From: Ustilaginoidea virens
Lineage: Eukaryota > Ascomycota > Sordariomycetes > Hypocreales > Clavicipitaceae
Length of the DNA stretch: 64,000 nucleotides
Assembly: GCF_000687475.1 (NCBI RefSeq)
Contig: NC_057319.1
Coordinates: 4,578,001-4,642,000 of the forward strand
Reading direction: 5' to 3'
How positions within the stretch are numbered: position 1 is the first letter of the stretch; each line of letters begins with the position of its first letter. Of this stretch, positions 43,671 through 54,872 are shown in pieces. The translations under genes were made by a program, and so were the position numbers. A model generated the notes under the pieces. That model was given only the letters and a program-made list of their open reading frames with translations. It searched no databases and had not been told where the DNA came from.

Positions 43671-46282
43671 CTAGATGCTCTTGGCGGCCTTGACAACGCA
43701 ACCGTTGATGATGCCGGCCCATTTCAAACCATTCGTGTAGTCCTTGGCCTCGATGCTCTCCATCAGCCCGGGATACACGTCTACCTCTTGTCAGCAAAGA
43801 CACGTCGACAGGACACACGGTGAGACTTACCCCCTGCATAGCCGGTCCATAGACCAGGCGCAAAGACGACATGTTTGAACCAGCTGCGGTTGTCCAGACC
43901 GCCCTCAAACAAGAAATGACGCTCCAGGTACTTGTATTGGATGTTGACCTTGGCGACAGTAATCCACAACTTGATCTTGCCGGCGAGGTTCCACCACGGA
44001 ATACCTTGCTCCAGCTTGTGGTTCGCCCATGCAGCTCGCTGGTCTAGCCCCGCTGCTTTGGCGCGGAGGCCGCTCAAGGAGCGACGAATGTTTCTGAGGC
44101 TTTCTTCGAAAGCATCGGCGCTGCCCGCGGCCTCTTTGCCCCGAACAACATCTCGCTGGGAGCTGGGAGCCGCTTCTCCGTCAAGCTTGAGCCTCGCTTC
44201 CACGTCGTCAAGATAGCTGTTGAGGGCGTCGACGTACTCGGTGGCGTTGAAGGGAATGACAATGGTGTTGGCCAGCTCTGCGACGAGCACGCCCATAACC
44301 TGGGCAAGGGCCAAGTGATGCTTGAAACCAGCATCTCCAAACTTTTCCATCCAGTGAAAACTGTCGTAGTTGCTGTGGTAATGATAGACTGGATCCCCCT
44401 CGGCCCCGACGAACCCCACGTTGATGCAGGGAATACCGGCAAAGTCCTGGAAAGCGGTGAAGTCACTCCCGCTTCCCAGGGTGCTAATCTTGCCATTCCA
44501 AGCATCCCCGATGGTCTGGCCAGGAACCGTCTGATTGGGAGACGGGACAAGGCGAGTTGCGGCCCGCAAAGCCTGGTTCAAGAGGGGCGCAGCCGACCCG
44601 ACAAACCTGGTTCCAGATGCACCGACATCGACGTTGACGTAGGCGACGCTGGCCCCGGTCAGCCACGGGAGGTACTCTTCGACCCATTCCGTACTCCCGA
44701 TGAGGCCGTATTCCTCGCCGTCCCAGCTTCCAAACACAATCGTGCGCAGAGGCTTCCACCCCGCATCCACGGCCTTGCCAACGCTGCGAACCACTTCGTT
44801 CAAGACGGCAGAACCGCCGTTGGGATCGGCGGCCCCGCCGGCAACCCACGCATCCCGATGATTGCCCACCACAATGACCTGATCCGGAATGGTTCCGTTG
44901 ACGATTCCTATGACGTCCCACTGCGGCGTCGTCACATACTCCTGTTCGTTGTAAAGGCTGAGAGCCACACTCTCCGGTGAGGGGCCGATGTTGTATTCTA
45001 CACCCTTGTAGCCGAGGCCGAGGTTCGTCGTCCAGGAGCCGTTCAAGCCGGACGCTTTCGGGCCACGCCCGTTCAGGGCCCTGAGAATAGGGAGAGCTTC
45101 CCTGTAAGAGATGGGGATGGAAGGGATGGACGGGATGACGTCGTGAGCGGGAGCGCGTGGAACGCCAGGTTTGGACGGATAGCCTGGGGTTGTCCTGATG
45201 AAGGTGTTGGGTAAGTTGACGCTTTTTGCTCCTTCTCCCCCAATAAACCCCCCTCGGGGGGGCGTTCCAGTACTGGGAGCATAAACTTACGGGTCACCGG
45301 GACGAACACTGAGGAACATGACGCTCCCGCGCTGGACGCTGCTCTCCTGTCGGGCAGGCCCTTTGGGATACTGCTCATAGCCGTTTGCCTCGGTTATGTC
45401 GCCATCGTCACCTGGGTCACTGTAAATCAAGGCGCCAACCATGCCCAGTTCCTGGGCCCGCTTGACCTTGAGGCCGCGGAAAACGCCACCATATCTAGCA
45501 ACGGCAATCTTCCCCTCGAGATCGACACCCGCGTCGACAAGGTCTTGGTAATCCTGATACGTCCCATAGTTGACGTAGACAAACTGGGCGGTGACATTAC
45601 CGCTGGCGGAATATCCGTGAAAAGTCGGGACTCGATCTTTGAGAGACGTGGTTGGATCCTCGCCAATGACATCCTCTCTCAGCGACGCGTTGAAAGCCAC
45701 GCTCCAAGCATCTGACTTATCCGACTTTTCCAAAAGAGACAGGCCATGATCGACGGGGTAGTTGATGTAGACGTGGTACTCGGCGATGGTTGCGTCGACT
45801 CCCCAGCTCTGCCACTTGTCTCTTGTCCAATCGGCCTGTTGTTGAATCCTGTGTCAGCCCGCAGCACGGTGTGGACCAAAAAGGACAATGCCGTAAGAGG
45901 GGGAAACAGAATATGCGCGGGGGGGGGGGGGGGGGGGGCTGACCTGGGAAAAGTTCTTTCCAGCGAGGTGCGGTCCGGAGGCATAATACTGGGTCCATTC
46001 TCTGACGTGATCAGCGGATGGTGTTTCCAGAAAAACCTTCCTCAGTTGCTCGTGTGAAAGATGCTTGCCGTGTCGATGGTCTCGGGAGTAACGACTGTGC
46101 GGGCCATGGTGATGGTGGTACGGCCAGATAAAAAACACGTGCGTGAGAAACGTAGCAAAACCAAAGATGAGCACGCACGTGCATGCCAGGGTGCAGAATC
46201 GCCGGCACGTGTGATGGCGATATCTCCTCCGAGGCGGCGCAACTCGGACCGTCTGAATCAATGGGGTCGACACGTTGGCCAT
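43671..46282 (-). CDS. M28-family glutamate carboxypeptidase II-like membrane peptidase, four exons
   Basis: Exons (minus): 46282-45944, 45835-45291, 45194-43831, 43780-43671, 785 aa. Type II layout: basic cytosolic N-terminus, one TM (FCTLACTCVLIFGFATFLTH), then the PSMA/transferrin-receptor-like ectodomain. It has a protease-associated insert (GKIAVARYGGVFRGLKVKRA, GALIYSDPGDDGD) and the M28 zinc ligands: NHRDAW (His), DPNGGSA (Asp), DGEEYG (Glu pair), VNVDV (Asp), HSNYDS (His). The C-terminal helical dimerisation domain ends with GYAG-DVYPGLMESIEAK. All metal ligands are present, so it should be an active zinc exopeptidase, vacuolar or cell-surface (inference). All four junctions keep frame. 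The first intron begins GTCAG and runs straight into a long C tract. Confidence 0.93.
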
Positions 46283-47980
46283 CTTTTCGGGCTCAGGCGA
46301 GAGTCTGGAAAGGTTAGAGATCTTTTCCGAGTGGAGGTTTGCGTCGACGTCATGGTTTAACCAGCGTGCGCGAAATTGCGGTGCGTGTGACAATGTGATG
46401 AGAGGGGAAGGGCACTCGGAAGGGTTATGCTGGACCTACAACGTAGGCATGGCTGAGTGATCCCGTGCCAAATGATGCGGATAACTCCAACCCAACCTAA
46501 CCGACTGTGATTGCTCCTCAGGAGTAGTTTTCGAGTACGACGGCTAGTCGAGGCAAAGGCGAAGAAGGAGGGGGAACATTAAGGTGTGTGCTCCGCAGAG
46601 ATTACAACAGAGTGGCGGCAAGGTCACTTTTGCCATCCGTTCGGGTACCGTACCCGGATCTGCCTTTGAGGATTCGGTCGAATGGTAAGGGCTATGTGGA
46701 CCTCTAGCTTTGCACTTGTCAAAAATGTCCTTTGCTGCATTACCTGGGTGTAAGCTGGTTAAGAAAGAGCTCAAGCTGGCATCGCAGCAAGGAAGCATGC
46801 CAAACTGTGAGGCAACAGGCAGCGTTGCCCCTCTCCTTAAAATGCTCCGCAAGGGCCGCACCGAGCTCGGGCTCCACTTACTCCCGATCTGTTGGCCTGG
46901 TAGGAGGACAATGCCGAAGGTGATGGCTCCATAAGCGCAGATTAACTCGTTAACCCTGGTAAAATTGTATCCGTATACAGCCCGAAACCTAAACCATGCA
47001 AGTTGGACGGTAGCAGAGGTATAGGTATATATATATAAAGAAGAAATTAAGAAAGATCTGGGCTGCCAGTCTCCATGTCTGATATTCAGCCTGCACCAGC
47101 AAATTCAGTCGAAACGAATGGGCGAGCCTCATGTACATGCAGCATCATCGGTCACGTTTGTCACATACTCCCGGTCGAGGAGACATAAGCCCGGCCGCAC
47201 TAACCAACCACAAGCCAGCAGGCTGCAGGGATGTATTGATGGACCCTTTGCTATGTAGCACCCTTCGTGGCGACCCAGCTTGCCACATAGCGAATCGATC
47301 GAAATTGATAGCGTTTGTGTTTCGACACGTCGGCGAACCACAGTATGGAGGAAAAGCGAGGCTGGGCGCAACACCTAAACACTGCGTCAGTTTAGGTTGG
47401 TTGGGCAAGACACGAATGGGGTTGCGGCGCCTCAAGTACCGGCCATCCTCAATCGTGGAGAGAGCCCAACTGAAGAAGAAGAAGTGGAGAGGCAATGCCT
47501 TCAACAGCCACCAAGGAGCGGGCTGATCACCCCACAGCTAATCGGGTGGGAATCGGCCACCTACGATGGGTCGGTGAGCAAACCAGCTACCGATTGGAGA
47601 GGATCCCACAAACTGCGTCTTCCTAGCCGTTGAAGCCCGGTGATGACTCCCTGAGCCGGACGCTAGTGGCGGAGCAGACCCGTTCGTTGACCAGTTTATT
47701 GAGCATGGGAGGCGGATTTTTTTCTTGCGCACTGGGAACCACGCACGGCGTTTCCCCCCTTCTTTCAACCTTGCGAGTCCGTTTTTCAATATACCTGGCC
47801 CTTTGCTGCGAGTTACGTCCGGTCCGGGCTGGCAAATGTCGAGACAATCTATTTTTCACATTGTTGCTGTCAGCGCCGTCACAGTGTTCGAAACGTCTTC
47901 AAGCCGTACTGGGGGGCGTCTTTTACAGGGTCACCACTGACGAGGACGTGGCAGCCAGGTCAACGGGCTCAGTAGCCAAG
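46283..47980. other. Divergent intergenic region (1.7 kb)
   Basis: Upstream of both the M28 gene (-) and the MFS gene (+). Contains a TA run near 47025. Frames of 60-130 codons on both strands show no domain. Confidence 0.5.
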
Positions 47981-50225
47981 ATGAGCGACCCTGTCTCTCA
48001 GAAGCCTTCCAAGCCCAAGCTGCCCGTGCAGCAGCTGACGATTCTAGGTGAGTCGAGGGGTCCGAGGGGTCCGAGGGGGTCGAAGCAGTCGAAGCAGTCG
48101 AAGCAGTCGAAGCAGTCGAAGCAGTCGAAGCAGTCGAAGCAGTCGAGACAGTCGAAGCAGTCGAGACAGTTGAAGCAGTCGAGACAGCCCGGGAGGCACA
48201 AAAGGTGGTTGAGATTCGCCACGACCGCGCTCCTGCCTACAACCATCGAGAGGCTCGAAGACGGCAGGAGCCAACCAGCCCTCCTTCACGGCACTCGCAG
48301 CTACTTGCGAAAACCGCCATCTCCGGACTCGGCCGCTCGAATCTGCTGCTAATACCTACTTTTTTCTTCAGCCTTGGCGAGATTCGCGGAACCACTCGCG
48401 AGCACTTCCATCTTTCCATATCTCCCTCAGATGGTCCGGGATTTCGGCGTTGAAGAGAACGAGGTTGCCAAGTGGGCCGGCCTGACATCCGCCGTCTTCT
48501 CCCTATTTCAGAGCGCGGCTGCTGTGCCCTGGGGTAAGGTTGCAGATCGGTGGGGGAGGAAACCGAGTCTGATCGTCGGCCTGTTCTGCACCATGGTGTG
48601 CTTCTTGGTATGGGGCTTGTCAACAAGCTTGCCCATGGCCATTGCGGTGCGGGCTGTTCAGGGCGCCAGCAACGGGAACGGTTTGTTGCCCCCCCCCCCC
48701 CCCCCCCCCTCCTGGACCACCAGCGATGTCTTCATGCCGCTGACATCCGTCCCCGGGCAGTGGGCATCATCCGTACCGTGGTGGCTGAGCTCGTCCCCGA
48801 GAAAGAGCTCCAGCCCCGCGCGTTCTCCGTCATGCCGCTCGTATGGTCTCTCGGCTCCGTTGTCGGTCCAGCCTTTGGTGGGCTTTTCGCGGATCCTGCC
48901 CGACAATACCCGGCCCTGTTCGAGGGTGTTTGGTTCTTTGAAAAGTTTCCCTACGCTCTTCCTAATCTGATTGCCGCGCTCTTCTTCCTCGTCTCTCTGA
49001 CCAGTGCAACGCTCTTCCTCAAAGTTGGTCACAGAGTTTGGGCAGGCCTCGTGAGAGCAATCACTGCTAAAACATTTGCTAGGAAACTCTGGCTTCCAAA
49101 CGAGATCAAGGTGATTGGGGCATCGAGTTCGGTAAACGCCTCGGCCGAGCCCTCTCGCGTCGACGCACCCAAGACCACCAACGGCGCCAATCGTTTGTGG
49201 ACGGCGAAGCCACTGCCCCCCTCCTGGCCAGCAACGTGCAAAACGGACGCAAGAAAACTGCAAACTCGCGCGCCCATCGATTTATCGACATCTTCACCAA
49301 CCAGACCGTCCTCATCATGTTTGCCTACTTTTTCCTCGCATTTCACTCCGTGGCATACGACCAAAACGTGACCGTGTTCCTCAACTACCCCGTCGTGGAA
49401 CACACCCCTGAAAACACCAAGCTTCCTTTCTATTTCAACGGAGGCTTCGGGCTGGAATCGGGAATGATTGGCACAATCTTCATGTTTTACGGCATCGCGT
49501 GCGGCCTTGTCCAGTTCATACTATTCTCTCCCATGGTTGCTCGATGGGGCGTGCTGAACTGCTACAAAGCGTGCTGTAAGGACTCTGGCCCCTTTTTTCT
49601 TTCTTCTTTGTGGTTGTCTGTTTCTCTTCTCATTGCCGCAACCCTTCTCGGGCCTTTGTCTTTCTAACAATGGTGAATATCAGGCGTCGTGATGCCATTC
49701 GTGTACCTCCTCACACCGTATACCTCGCTGTTTCCAACCTATACGACGCGCATGCTGGCCCTGGCCTTTGTCCTCGCCCTCAAAGCGTTCTCCATCATTG
49801 TCGCTTTTCCCGCCGTCGTCATCCTGCTGACAAACGCCTGCACCTCGCTCCGTATCCTCGGCACGCTGAATGGGTTCGTCACCATGTTCAGCGGCTTCGG
49901 CAGAGCCATTGGCCCAGCTAGCACCGGCCTGGCGTTTACCTGGGGCGCCAAGCACGGGTACATCATCGCCGCGTATTTTTTTCTCGCCTTGATGGCTATT
50001 CTAGGCGCCATTCCTGTCTTTTGGGTAGTCGAAGGTGAAGGTCCCACCGCATCCCCGGACAATAGCGACGTGGAGGACAACGATACTTTGGTTGGGAGCA
50101 GCTTGCTCGCGAACGCGTCCGCCATTGAGGACTCGGACGACGACTCACGCGAATCAGAGCCTCTGCTTGGCAGCTCACAGCCTCCCACCACATACAAGAC
50201 GAGCGATTCTCGTGCGCGAAACTAA
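47981..50225 (+). CDS. Major facilitator superfamily transporter (ZIFL/YCR023C-like), five exons
   Basis: Exons 47981-48047, 48372-48680, 48761-49023, 49083-49575, 49684-50225 give 557 aa. A short cytosolic N-terminus joins LTIL-ALARFAEPLASTSIFPY (TM1). The MFS signature GKVADRWGRKPSLIVG lies between TM2 and TM3, and VRAVQGASNGN-VGIIRTVVAELV covers TM4. TM6 LIAALFFLVSLTSATLFLK leads to an acidic/basic central loop, and six further TMs follow (LIMFAYFFLAFHSVAYDQNV .. HGYIIAAYFFLALMAILGAI). The tail is acidic. Relatives transport organic acids, metal chelates or drugs; the substrate cannot be told. Intron 1 is unusually long (324 nt) and holds a 9-bp tandem repeat; intron 2 has a C tract. Confidence 0.88.
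48077..48180 (+). repeat. 9-bp (TCGAAGCAG-type) minisatellite in intron
   Basis: About eleven imperfect copies of AGTCGAAGC/AGTCGAGAC in intron 1 of the MFS gene. Confidence 0.88.
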
Positions 50226-50801
50226 ATGGATCCGAATAGGTTACTCGGGGTGGCTTGAAATTGGTGGACACTGGAAATTTCAAAGTATGCCCATATAGAT
50301 CAGGCCAGATGGGAGGGCCTCTTTTCAAATGATTCACGGTTACGTTTCATCTACCACCACAACAAAGCATCGCATTCTGGCGCTGGTACGGATTTATCAC
50401 TAGCGTATAATACATGTGAGGATCGACATGTTGGGCGAGGTTAAACATGGCACTTTTGTATTTGGTCAAGTTGGTCTAATTAGCGCCTCGGAAATCGCAG
50501 CAAGACATCAATCTCTTTCGCTAAAATGCTGTAGGCATGGATAAACCAGAAATGCTGTCAACGCGGTGGAGGAATATTATGATGAAAAAAAAAGGGGGGG
50601 GCATCTTGCTCCATACAGCCCAGTTTGTAACGCCAAGCTTTGCAAATGCAGCACGCTGAACATTACATGAAATCGCCACACACGACCTTTGATGTCTCTG
50701 GTGGTACAAAAAAGCAAACGTTTATCTAAAAAGGAAATGAAAGAAAAAAAAGGGTGGGCACCCCAAAATAAAGAGGATAAAAAAAAAAGGAGAATATGAG
50801 G
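50226..50801. other. Convergent intergenic region
   Basis: Between the MFS gene (+) and the SprT-like gene (-). No supported feature. Confidence 0.5.
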
Positions 50802-51758
50802 TCAAGGCACATATTGCACCTGCGCGACATGCTGTAAGCGGTCGCCGAAATCTTCTCGCTCGTACCACTGCCATTTCTCCGGGGCGGCCTGTCTATGCGG
50901 TAAAGATGGAAGAGGGGATGGTGTCTGTAGGGCATCCCCGCGGAGCTGGGCTGGGTGGGTGCTCCATGCCTGGACTTGCTCGACGTAGTCTTGTTCGGCA
51001 CGGTCCATGTCATGGTCGGCATCGGCATGACGGCGGCCGTCTGCGCAGGAAAAGTCGTCGCCTCTCCAGCGCGCAAGATCGGCTTCCATGTCACGCAGGT
51101 GCAAACAGTCCTTGCCTGCCCAATCGTCAATGATGCCAGCGACTTGGTGGAACCCTTCGGTGTGACCGCCAAACTGCTTGGCCTTTAGTCCGCAGGCGAC
51201 AAACATGAAGCTGTGCATCATTTCGTGCAAAAAGGTGGAAATGAGCAGGCGCCGGTTGTACTTGGTGTCTCGAAGAATGGGGGAGGAGAGAACAATCAGC
51301 GTCTCCCAGCCGCCGAACCTGGCGCTGCGGCGGAGAGCAGTGGTGCCGACAATGTGGTTCGCGTACTGCTCCGAAGCAGAGTGGCTCCAGTCCCAGGTGA
51401 CCCTGCGGGTGAGGCGGCTGGCGAAAAACAGCTCGTTGGCGGCGGAGAAGATGCTGCGCAAGGCGTCGTTGTCGAGCGGGAAATCGGCGCCGCGGGATTT
51501 GGGGTTGATGAGGGCCCTGAGGATGCGCTCTGGTTGCGAGTCCGGAAACCTGCGGCGGTAGCTCGCAACGTGCTCTCGCACGAGACGGGCGGCCTCGAGA
51601 TCGCCGAGCAGAGACGTGTCGTTTTCGGCCTCGGCAGACGAGGGACAGTGATGGTGGTGCGCCGAGGCATCGGAGGATATGGACAGACCCGACTCGGTAC
51701 GCTCCAGGGGAAGGCGAACTGACGGACAGCTTGGCGAGTGCACCTGGTGGGACGTCAT
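50802..51758 (-). CDS. SprT-like zinc metalloprotease
   Basis: 318 aa from the chosen ATG at 51758. The core reads NELFFASRLTRRVTWDWSHS, GWETLIVLSSPIL, and RRLLISTFLHEMMHSFMFVA with the HExxH zinc-protease motif (HEMMH), then GHTEGFHQVAGIIDDW with a further His. This matches SprT domains such as Spartan/Germ-cell-nuclear-antigen relatives and fungal SprT-like proteins. No zinc-ribbon or UBZ is visible at the C-terminus, which is short and Pro/Gln-rich. The frame is open to 52400, so a longer N-terminus (including a His/Ser/Pro-rich stretch) is possible; most of that extension looks low-complexity. A role in DNA-protein crosslink repair is only family inference. Confidence 0.75.
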   Translation of the reverse strand: MTSHQVHSPSCPSVRLPLERTESGLSISSDASAHHHHCPSSAEAENDTSLLGDLEAARLVREHVASYRRRFPDSQPERILRALINPKSRGADFPLDNDALRSIFSAANELFFASRLTRRVTWDWSHSASEQYANHIVGTTALRRSARFGGWETLIVLSSPILRDTKYNRRLLISTFLHEMMHSFMFVACGLKAKQFGGHTEGFHQVAGIIDDWAGKDCLHLRDMEADLARWRGDDFSCADGRRHADADHDMDRAEQDYVEQVQAWSTHPAQLRGDALQTPSPLPSLPHRQAAPEKWQWYEREDFGDRLQHVAQVQYVP

Positions 51759-54716
51759 CTTGCCGACAGGAGACTTGGGCGAAGGTGAGGGAGACGGGGT
51801 TGAAGCAGCAGGGCAAAGAGCGTGGTTGCGAGTAGGAGGAGGATGGTAGTTGCGGTTGCGGTGGCAGTTGTCCTGATTGGCGTCGTCACTGCCCTCGCGA
51901 ATGACAAGGAAGGCCAGGTTGCGAATGGGCACTGACTCGGCCAAGTGTTCGTCGGACGTGTTTCGACCATGCTCCTCGTAGTGCTCAAACTCGGGCCAGC
52001 GATGGCTGGTTTCCGATCCATCACCAGGACCAGCATGACCATACGAGTCCACGTACGGCTGTTTACGAACGCGAAACGGAGTGCCGCCGCCGCCGCCACC
52101 AGCAACTCCAACAACCCAAAAGGCCATCGAACATGCCAGGCCGGGGGGTTGATGGCCAAGTGCAACTGTCCAACCTGCCCCAAGGAAAAGCAAAGCCAAG
52201 GAAGGACTTGGAGGAATCAGCTGGTAAACCAAAGCGATTCTTGGCCGAGGCAATTCATTATCGAGTAGAGAAAGGAAGAAAAGAAAAGAAGGCCTTGGAA
52301 AGAAACGAACGAGGGGGGGGTTAAAAAAAAAAAAAAAGAGAGAGAAACAGTTTGCCTGTGGAAATCCGGGTGCCGGCGAGGTTGAAGCAGCGGTGTACAA
52401 AAAAGGCCCAGAGGTGAGAGGAGAGGAATAAGCGAGTTATTAAGCTCGGGGCTGAGCCGGTGGCGAGACGGAGAGATTGTTGCCAGATTCGTGGATGAGG
52501 CAAGCCTGAGCCGTGCAGGCAGTCGACTATGCAGGCTTTTGACCTGGCCGAGAGTGGAATGGAATTTCCCGGTCTATAAATCAGAACGGGAAACAAGAAG
52601 GGCGAGGCTTGAGCCGTCTACTCCGTACTGTCGGTGGAGATGGAGGAGACGAACTGAGGCGCGCGAGGATGAATGAAGGCTGCAGGCTGCAGGCTGGTTC
52701 GTGCGCCAACGTGGGCTGCAAGGAGGGAGGGGCAGGGAAAGCAGACAAGTATGTATGTGTAGAAGCCCGAGTCCGCCAAGGTCGGGGGGAGGCAGAGGGG
52801 ATGGGGCGGGAGACGAAGCCGACTTTTTCAAGGAAACAAGCTTGCCATCAACGGTGCCAGGACGGCGCCAAGAGCTGGCTGGCCTCGGCTTGTGGCTGCG
52901 GCTTGCGGGCTGCGTGTTCTCGAGGGGAAAATCATGGGGCATGTCGCTGTCGCTGTCGCTGTGCCTGTTAGCGTGATCGGCGGCGCATGCTTTCGTCTTC
53001 TCCAACAAGCTCGAGATGAGTGGGGACGCGGAGTTGGTTCAAGGGAAAACAAAAAAAGGTGTTTGCCCCTTTGCAACGTCGCAGGCGGTTGCTGCTTGTC
53101 TATGGGGCCGTTGAACACGAGGGCGACCAGAGTTGAACAGCGGGCCGCCACCGACGACGTGGACCATCCTGACTTGGGTTTGCACGTCTTGCCTCTTTGA
53201 GCGGCGGGATGCCTGTTGAGTGAAGGCAAGAAGCAGAATGACGATGCAGTCGGGGGGGAAACGTTTGGCTGTCGTGCACACTGCGGCCACTGCGGTCACT
53301 CGGCGGCAAGCAGCCAGCATTATATATTGGACGCTATACATCGCTTTACATGGCAATGGCAGGTGCGTCCTGGCTCCTGTCACTTCAGGACGTTGGGTTC
53401 TGGTCCTCGTCGAAGGTGCCGCCCTCCCTCCTTCCCTGTTCTGAAGCTCCAGCATCCAGCCACAGATTGCAACCACAGATGCAACCACAGGATGCATCAG
53501 AACACAACTTTCTTGACGAGTGCTTCGATGAGAAGGCCTTGATTAGCCTGGGTCGGCCTCTTTTTCTTCTTCTTCTTTTTTTTTTTTTTTTTCCCTTTTT
53601 CTTTTTTCCCCCAACCACCAGACGTCCTTGCTCAGGGGACATTTCATCCTCTGCATGCTCCTAGCGTTTGCATTGCATCCGGCTGCACTGATGCTTGGCC
53701 TGCGGCCATGTGCCATGTCGATGCAGGGCCGGGCATCAGTCCCTCGACTTCGTTCCATCGGGGCAAATCTCAGGCACAAGATCCAATGTGCTGCTGCGAG
53801 AAATCAACGGGCAAGCGACAACCACGCACGTCATCCGACTCTGTTGTCCAGTCGGATTGTTTTCACTCTTCAAGCACGGAATCTCTACAACGACCGCGGG
53901 TGGTCCCGTAGCGGGACCCTGATTTGGCGCAACTTTGCATCCGAAGGCCCCGGGAACGCGCAATGCAGATGACGTTCCAGGAAGAAGCCGACATCTTGTC
54001 TTGACGAATTCAAGACCATCCCAAATCATGCCCAACGGCTGGGGGCTGGCCCGGTAAATGTCCGTTGCCGCTCAGTGCTGACATGGCGAGTTTGAGGAGT
54101 CAAGTCCTCGACCATGCTCTCTACGGAGTAGATATAGGGCAGATACCCTACATGTTTGATAACGCTGCACAACGACGCCGCCGTCCAGTTCATACGTGAC
54201 GTCCCAGCCGTCGTCATCCCAAGGCTCTTTCAGCTCCCCTAGCTCGTTGGGCTGCAAGGCTGCACTGCAAGGAACTTGCGTCCGCTCAAGGTGACGACAC
54301 GTCAGTTCATGTCCAGGATCTCACTCTCAAATGCCCTTGGCCAGCTTTTCAGTTTTTGTATCGAGCGTTGGGCAGTGATTCTTCGTCACGCCTCAATCGG
54401 GCGGCCCGTTCGATTTTTTTTATTTCATTTTTTTACATGAAACTACGCAGAAAAGGGGATAGAGCAGGATGGAGCAGAATGGAAGATGCATCACCCCCAG
54501 CTGAGTATTGTTGTGCCTTAGCTTCACCGGTGCGGGCGACGGACGCATTTCCATTCGCCGTCCTGATTTGGCATCCCGGCTCCCGCCAAGACCTTTCTGT
54601 CTCCCCACCATACTTGGCTCTACCAGCCCCCCCTCGCTCCGTTCCTCACACAACATGGTCTCATAATAACTCGAGGTTGGGCTCGCCGCATGCTTGTATA
54701 AAAAAAAAGAAAAGAA

Positions 54717-54749
<33 letters not shown>

Positions 54750-54872
54750 TTGGTCGCATCATCGCTGAGCTTGCGTTTTGCCGTCGTTTCCATCCAATCT
54801 CGCGTGAGATGTCAACTTTGGATCAAATTTCGCGACTCTTCCCCAACTAATGCTAGGCCGAGATTATGAATG
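51759..54872. other. Long intergenic region (3.1 kb)
   Basis: Upstream of the SprT-like gene, and its frame is open to 52400. It contains A tract 52323-52337, T tract 53578-53592 and a GA microsatellite (about 54717-54741). No recognisable domain, tRNA or splice-consistent gene found. Confidence 0.45.

Noticed and set aside
46544..47633. Several 60-130 codon frames in the intergenic region before the MFS gene
   Set aside because: Atypical composition, overlapping on both strands, no family resemblance.
48077..48180. AGTCGAAGC array considered as coding Gln-Ser-Lys repeats
   Set aside because: The MFS frame requires splicing CTA-G to CC-TTG (48047 to 48372), which restores TM1; the repeat is intronic.
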